The notes under the pieces are model-generated. The model searched no databases and was not told the DNA's origin. It saw only the letters and a program-made list of their open reading frames with translations. Below are positions 59,390 to 64,000 of a DNA stretch of 64,000 bases, piece after piece. Made by a program: the position numbers and the translations under genes. Each line of letters starts with the position of its first letter. The stretch's first letter is position 1. Source of the stretch: Bombus terrestris (Eukaryota > Arthropoda > Insecta > Hymenoptera > Apidae); NCBI RefSeq assembly GCF_910591885.1, contig NC_063270.1, forward strand, positions 4,464,001 through 4,528,000, read 5' to 3'.

Positions 59390-61670
59390 ACTACGTTATA
59401 ATGTATAACGTTATATACTACTACTATACAACGTGTAACGTTATATACTATTACGTTATAACGTATAACGTTATATACTATTACGTAATAACGTATAACG
59501 TTATATACTATTACGTTATAACGTGTAACGTTATATACTATTACGTTATAACGTGTAACGTTATATACTATTACGTTATAATGTATAACGTTATATACTA
59601 CTACTATACAACGTGTAACGTTATATACTATTACGTTATAACGTATAACGTTATATACTATAACGTAATAACGTATAACGTCATATACTATTACGTTATA
59701 ACGTATAACGTTATACACAATTACGTTATAACGTGTAATGTCATACATTACTGCGATATAACATATAAAGTTATATACTATTACGTTGTAACGTATAACG
59801 TTATATAATATTACGTTATAACGTATAACGTTATATACTACTACTAAACAACGTGTGACGATATATAGTATTACTATACAACGTGCAGCGTTATGTAGTA
59901 TTACGTTATAACGTGTAACGTTATATACTGTTATGTTATAACGTATAACGTTATATATTATTACGTTATACCGTATAACGTTATATACTACTACTATACA
60001 ACGTGTAACGATATATAGTACTACTATACATCATGCAGCGTTATGTAGTATTACGTTATAACGTGTAACGTTACATACTATTACGTTATAACGTATAACG
60101 TTATATACTATTACGTTATAACGTATAACGTTATATACTATTACGTTATAACGTATAACGTTATATACTATTACGTTATAACGTATAACGTTATATACTA
60201 CTACGATATAACATATAACGTTATATACTATTACGTTATAACGTATAACGTTATATACTATTACGTAATAACGTATAACGTTATATACTATGACGATATA
60301 ACGTATAACGTTATATACTATTACGCTATAACGTATAACGTTATACACTATTACGTTATAACGGATAACGTTATATAAAATTACGTCATAACGTACAACG
60401 TTATATACTATTACATTAAAACGTGTAACGTTATATACTATTACGTTATAACGTATAACGTTATATACTATTACGTTATAACGTATAACGTTATATAATA
60501 TTACGTTATAACGTATAACGCTATATACTACTACGATACAACGTGTAACGACATATAGTATTACTATACAACGTGCAGCGTTATGTAGTACTACGTTATA
60601 AAGTGTAACGTTATATACTACTGCGTTATAATGTATAACGTTATATGCTATTACGTTATAACGTATAACGTTGTATACTATTACGCTATAACGTATAACG
60701 TTATATACTATTACGTTATAACGTATAACGTTATATACTATAACGTAATAACGTGTAACGTCATATACTATTACGTTATAACGTATAACGTTATATACTA
60801 ATACGTTATAACGTATAACGTTATACACTATTACGTTATAACGTATAACGTTATATAGAATTACGTTATAACGTACAACGTTATACACTATTACATTAAA
60901 ACGTGTAACGTTATATACTATTACGTTATAACGTATAACGTTATATAATATTACGTTATAACGTATAACGTTATATACTACTACAGATACAACCTGTAAC
61001 GACATATAGTATTACTATACAACGTGCAGCGTTATGTAGTATTACGTTATAACGTGTAACGTTATATACTACTACGTTATAATGTATAACGTTATATACT
61101 ACTACTATACAACGTGTAACGTTATATACTATTACGTTATAACGTATAACGTTATATACTATTACGTAATAACGTATAACGTTATATACTATGACGATAT
61201 AACGTATAACGTTATATACTATTACGCTATAACGTATAACGTTATACACTATTACGTTATAACGGATAACGTTATATAGAATTACGTCATAACGTACAAC
61301 GTTATATACTATTACATTAAAACGTGTAACGTTATATACTATTACGGTATGACGTATAACGTTATATACTATTACGTTATAACGTATAACGTCATATACT
61401 AATACGTTATAACGTATAACGTTATACACTATTACGTTATGACGTATAACGTTATATAGAATTACGTTATAACGTACAACGTTATACACTATTACATTAA
61501 AACGTGTAACGTTATATACTATTACGTTATAACGTATAACGTTATATAATATTACGTTATAACGTATAACGTTATATACTACTACGATACAACCTGTAAC
61601 GACATATAGTATTACTATACAACGTGCAGCGTTATGTAGTATTACGTTATAACGTGTAACGTTATATACT
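59390..61670. repeat. 2.28-kb HOR, copy 2 of 3
   Basis: Second copy, with the marker at 59,401 and a 2,281-bp step to the next. The period is 76 monomers plus one base, the extra base being the inserted unit at 60,984. The segment 59,113-61,346 matches 61,394-63,627 closely. Private changes include TTATGTTATAACG near 59,933. Between the matching parts, 61,347-61,393 carries a GGTATGACG unit also seen near 48,957. Confidence 0.82.
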
Positions 61671-63950
61671 ACTACGTTATAATGTATAACGTTATATACT
61701 ACTACTATACAACGTGTAACGTTATATACTATTACGTTATAACGTATAACGTTATATACTATTACGTAATAACGTATAACGTTATATACTATTACGTAAT
61801 AACGTATAACGTTATATACTATTACGTTATAACGTGTAACGTTATATACTATTACGTTATAATGTATAACGTTATATACTACTACTATACAACGTGTAAC
61901 GTTATATACTATTACGTTATAACGTATAACGTTATATACTATAACGTAATAACGTATAACGTCATATACTATTACGTTATAACGTATAACGTTATACACA
62001 ATTACGTTATAACGTGTAATGTCATACATTACTGCGATATAACATATAAAGTTATATACTATTACGTTGTAACGTATAACGTTATATAATATTACGTTAT
62101 AACGTATAACGTTATATACTACTACTAAACAACGTGTGACGATATATAGTATTACTATACAACGTGCAGCGTTATGTAGTATTACGTTATAACGTGTAAC
62201 GTTATATACTGTTACGTTATAACGTATAACGTTATATATTATTACGTTATACCCTATAACGTTATATACTACTACTATACAACGTGTAACGATATATAGT
62301 TCTACTATACATCATGCAGCGTTATGTAGTATTACGTTATAACGTGTAACGTTACATACTATTACGTTATAACGTATAACGTTATATACTATTACGTTAT
62401 AACGTATAACGTTATATACTATTACGTTATAACGTATAACGTTATATACTATTACGTTATAACGTATAACGTTATATACTACTACGATATAACATATAAC
62501 GTTATATACTATTACGTTATAACGTATAACGTTATATACTATTACGTAATAACGTATAACGTTATATACTATGACGATATAACGTATAACGTTATATACT
62601 ATTACGCTATAACGTATAACGTTATACACTATTACGTTATAACGGATAACGTTATATAAAATTACGTCATAACGTACAACGTTATATACTATTACATTAA
62701 AACGTGTAACGTTATATACTATTACGTTATAACGTATAACGTTATATACTATTACGTTATAACGTATAACGTTATATAATATTACGTTATAACGTATAAC
62801 GCTATATACTACTACGATACAACGTGTAACGACATATAGTATTACTATACAACGTGCAGCGTTATGTAGTACTACGTTATAAAGTGTAACGTTATATACT
62901 ACTGCGTTATAATGTATAACGTTATATGCTATTACGTTATAACGTATAACGTTGTATACTATTACGCTATAACGTATAACGTTATATACTATTACGTTAT
63001 AACGTATAACGTTATATACTATAACGTAATAACGTGTAACGTCATATACTATTACGTTATAACGTATAACGTTATATACTAATACGTTATAACGTATAAC
63101 GTTATACACTATTACGTTATAACGTATAACGTTATATAGAATTACGTTATAACGTACAACGTTATACACTATTACATTAAAACGTGTAACGTTATATACT
63201 ATTACGTTATAACGTATAACGTTATATAATATTACGTTATAACGTATAACGTTATATACTACTACAGATACAACCTGTAACGACATATAGTATTACTATA
63301 CAACGTGCAGCGTTATGTAGTATTACGTTATAACGTGTAACGTTATATACTACTACGTTATAATGTATAACGTTATATACTACTACTATACAACGTGTAA
63401 CGTTATATACTATTACGTTATAACGTATAACGTTATATACTATTACGTAATAACGTATAACGTTATATACTATGACGATATAACGTATAACGTTATATAC
63501 TATTTCGCTATAACGTATAACGTTATACACTATTACGTTATAACGGATAACGTTATATAGAATTACGTCATAACGTACAACGTTATATACTATTACATTA
63601 AAACGTGTAACGTTATATACTATTACGTTATAACGTATAACGTTATATACTATTACGTTATAACGTATAACGTTATATACTATTACGTAATAACGTATAA
63701 CGTTATATACTATGACGATATAACGTATAACGTTATATACTATTACGCTATAACGTATAACGTTATACACTATTACGTTATAACGGATAACGTTATATAC
63801 TATTACGTTATAACGTATAACGTTATATACTATTACGTTATAACGTATAACGTTATATACTACTACGATATAACATATAACGTTATATACTATTACGTTA
63901 TAACGTATAACGTTATATACTATTACGTAATAACGTATAACGTTATATAC
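61671..63950. repeat. 2.28-kb HOR, copy 3 of 3, start of a further run
   Basis: Third copy, with the marker at 61,682 and the inserted TACTACAGATACAACCTG unit at 63,265. Private changes include TACCCTATAACG near 62,251 and ATAGTTCTACTATAC near 62,298. After about 63,627 it departs from the earlier copies, with a repeated block of TACGTAATAACG, TATGACGATATAACG and TACGCTATAACG units that runs to the end of the window. Confidence 0.8.
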
Positions 63951-64000
63951 TATGACGATATAACGTATAACGTTATATACTATTACGCTATAACGTATAA

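Larger units (their letters stand above)
1..64000. repeat. Satellite DNA array, 30-bp monomer, fills the window
   Basis: The whole window is head-to-tail copies of a 30-bp unit, about 2,130 in all, in one orientation with no inversion and no unique sequence. The consensus is ACGTTATAACGTATA followed directly by ACGTTATATACTATT. The two 15-bp halves match at 11 of 15 positions, so the unit looks like a diverged dimer of an older 15-mer. Each unit has three ACGT tetramers at spacings 8, 7 and 15 bp, one AACGTT and one TTATAA. Eight of the 16 dinucleotides (GG, CC, GC, GA, AG, TC, TG, CA) are absent from the consensus. The array runs past both ends, so its full size is unknown. Long single-orientation arrays with higher-order structure are typical of centromeric or other heterochromatic satellites; that role is inferred here. 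I do not recognise the family. Confidence 0.97.
44541..64000. repeat. Block D: young, homogeneous HOR domain
   Basis: No gene is present. The register is nearly constant, with four one-base insertions and one deletion in 19.5 kb. The block is built of short, closely similar HORs with periods of 3,810, about 1,150, about 2,700-2,850, 690, 630 and about 2,100-2,281 bp. A marker unit pair, TATAATGTATAACG followed by TACTACTACTATACAACG then GTGTAACGTTATATAC, recurs at about 45,480, 49,290, 57,301, 59,401 and 61,682. Low divergence between copies suggests this is the most recently amplified part of the window. The array continues past 64,000. Confidence 0.83.

Noticed and set aside
1..64000. CRISPR array
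   Set aside because: The repeats are about 30 bp and regular, but there are no unique spacers: units abut directly. No cas genes are present.
1..64000. Promoters, TATA boxes or bacterial -10 elements
   Set aside because: TATAA, TATAAT and TTATAA strings occur in most monomers by composition, so no individual occurrence can be supported as a regulatory site.
1..64000. Rho-independent terminators or hairpin RNAs
   Set aside because: The palindromes are short, AT-rich and present in every unit. They lack a GC-rich stem followed by a T tract.
1..64000. Telomeric repeat array
   Set aside because: The unit is 30 bp and CpG-bearing with no G-rich strand. I saw no TTAGGG-, TTAGG- or TTTAGGG-type runs.
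1..64000. CENP-B box
   Set aside because: I found nothing resembling the box; the monomer has no GG or CC in its consensus, while the box needs TTGGAA and CGGG elements.
1..64000. Transposon, terminal inverted repeats or target-site duplications
   Set aside because: There is no sequence unrelated to the monomer anywhere, and inverted repeats seen are the intra-monomer palindromes only.
1..64000. tRNA or rRNA genes
   Set aside because: No stretch departs from the AT-rich 30-bp periodicity long enough to hold one, and no conserved tRNA or rRNA motif was noticed.
1..64000. Assembly artefact (looped low-complexity contig)
   Set aside because: Cannot be excluded without reads, but independent private mutations in otherwise matching copies and consistent register arithmetic between indels and offsets argue for real, resolved sequence. 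Exact copy number remains uncertain.

Overview
This 64 kb window is one uninterrupted satellite DNA array. I see no protein-coding gene, RNA gene, transposon, CRISPR array or unique-sequence gap in it. The basic unit is 30 bp (about 2,130 copies), always in the same orientation and running off both ends of the window. The consensus splits into two related 15-bp halves, ACGTTATAACGTATA and ACGTTATATACTATT. It is about 23% G+C, yet every G lies in a CpG (three per unit, all in ACGT), and TpA makes up 9 of its 30 dinucleotide steps. A long, same-strand, short-unit array with multi-kilobase higher-order repeats (HORs) and no genes is typical of centromeric, pericentromeric or subtelomeric heterochromatin in a eukaryote assembled from long reads. 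I do not recognise the satellite and cannot name the organism.

Layout, from following the 30-bp register and the diagnostic variant units by eye. Block A (1 to about 16,470) is the most diverse. It contains 29 single-base register losses, all of three recurring kinds, and copies of one composite unit spaced about 3.0 to 5.0 kb. Block B (about 16,470-20,370) stays in register, carries a 360-bp local duplication, and holds an earlier copy of the start of block C. Block C is a very large segmental duplication: copy 1 (about 20,371-34,050, 13.7 kb) and copy 2 (about 34,141-44,540, 10.4 kb). They are nearly identical, and three indels (30, 2,459 and 750 bp) account for the whole 3,239-bp length difference. 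Block D (about 44,540-64,000) looks the most recently amplified, with short, highly similar HORs of 690 bp, about 1.15 kb, about 2.0-2.1 kb and about 2.1-2.3 kb.

The rearrangements I traced keep the monomer register: sizes are multiples of 30 bp once the known 29- and 31-bp units are counted. Several breakpoints lie inside a single chimeric monomer. This fits unequal crossing-over or sister-strand exchange between aligned monomers.

Long open frames occur on both strands (up to 896 codons) but are not genes. The unit length is divisible by three, one frame per strand of the consensus lacks stops, and the frames end where a 29- or 31-bp unit shifts the register. Their translations are simple 10-residue repeats. 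All coordinates and offsets come from reading aligned lines by eye. Block edges are good to roughly one or two monomers, and no self-alignment or database search was run.
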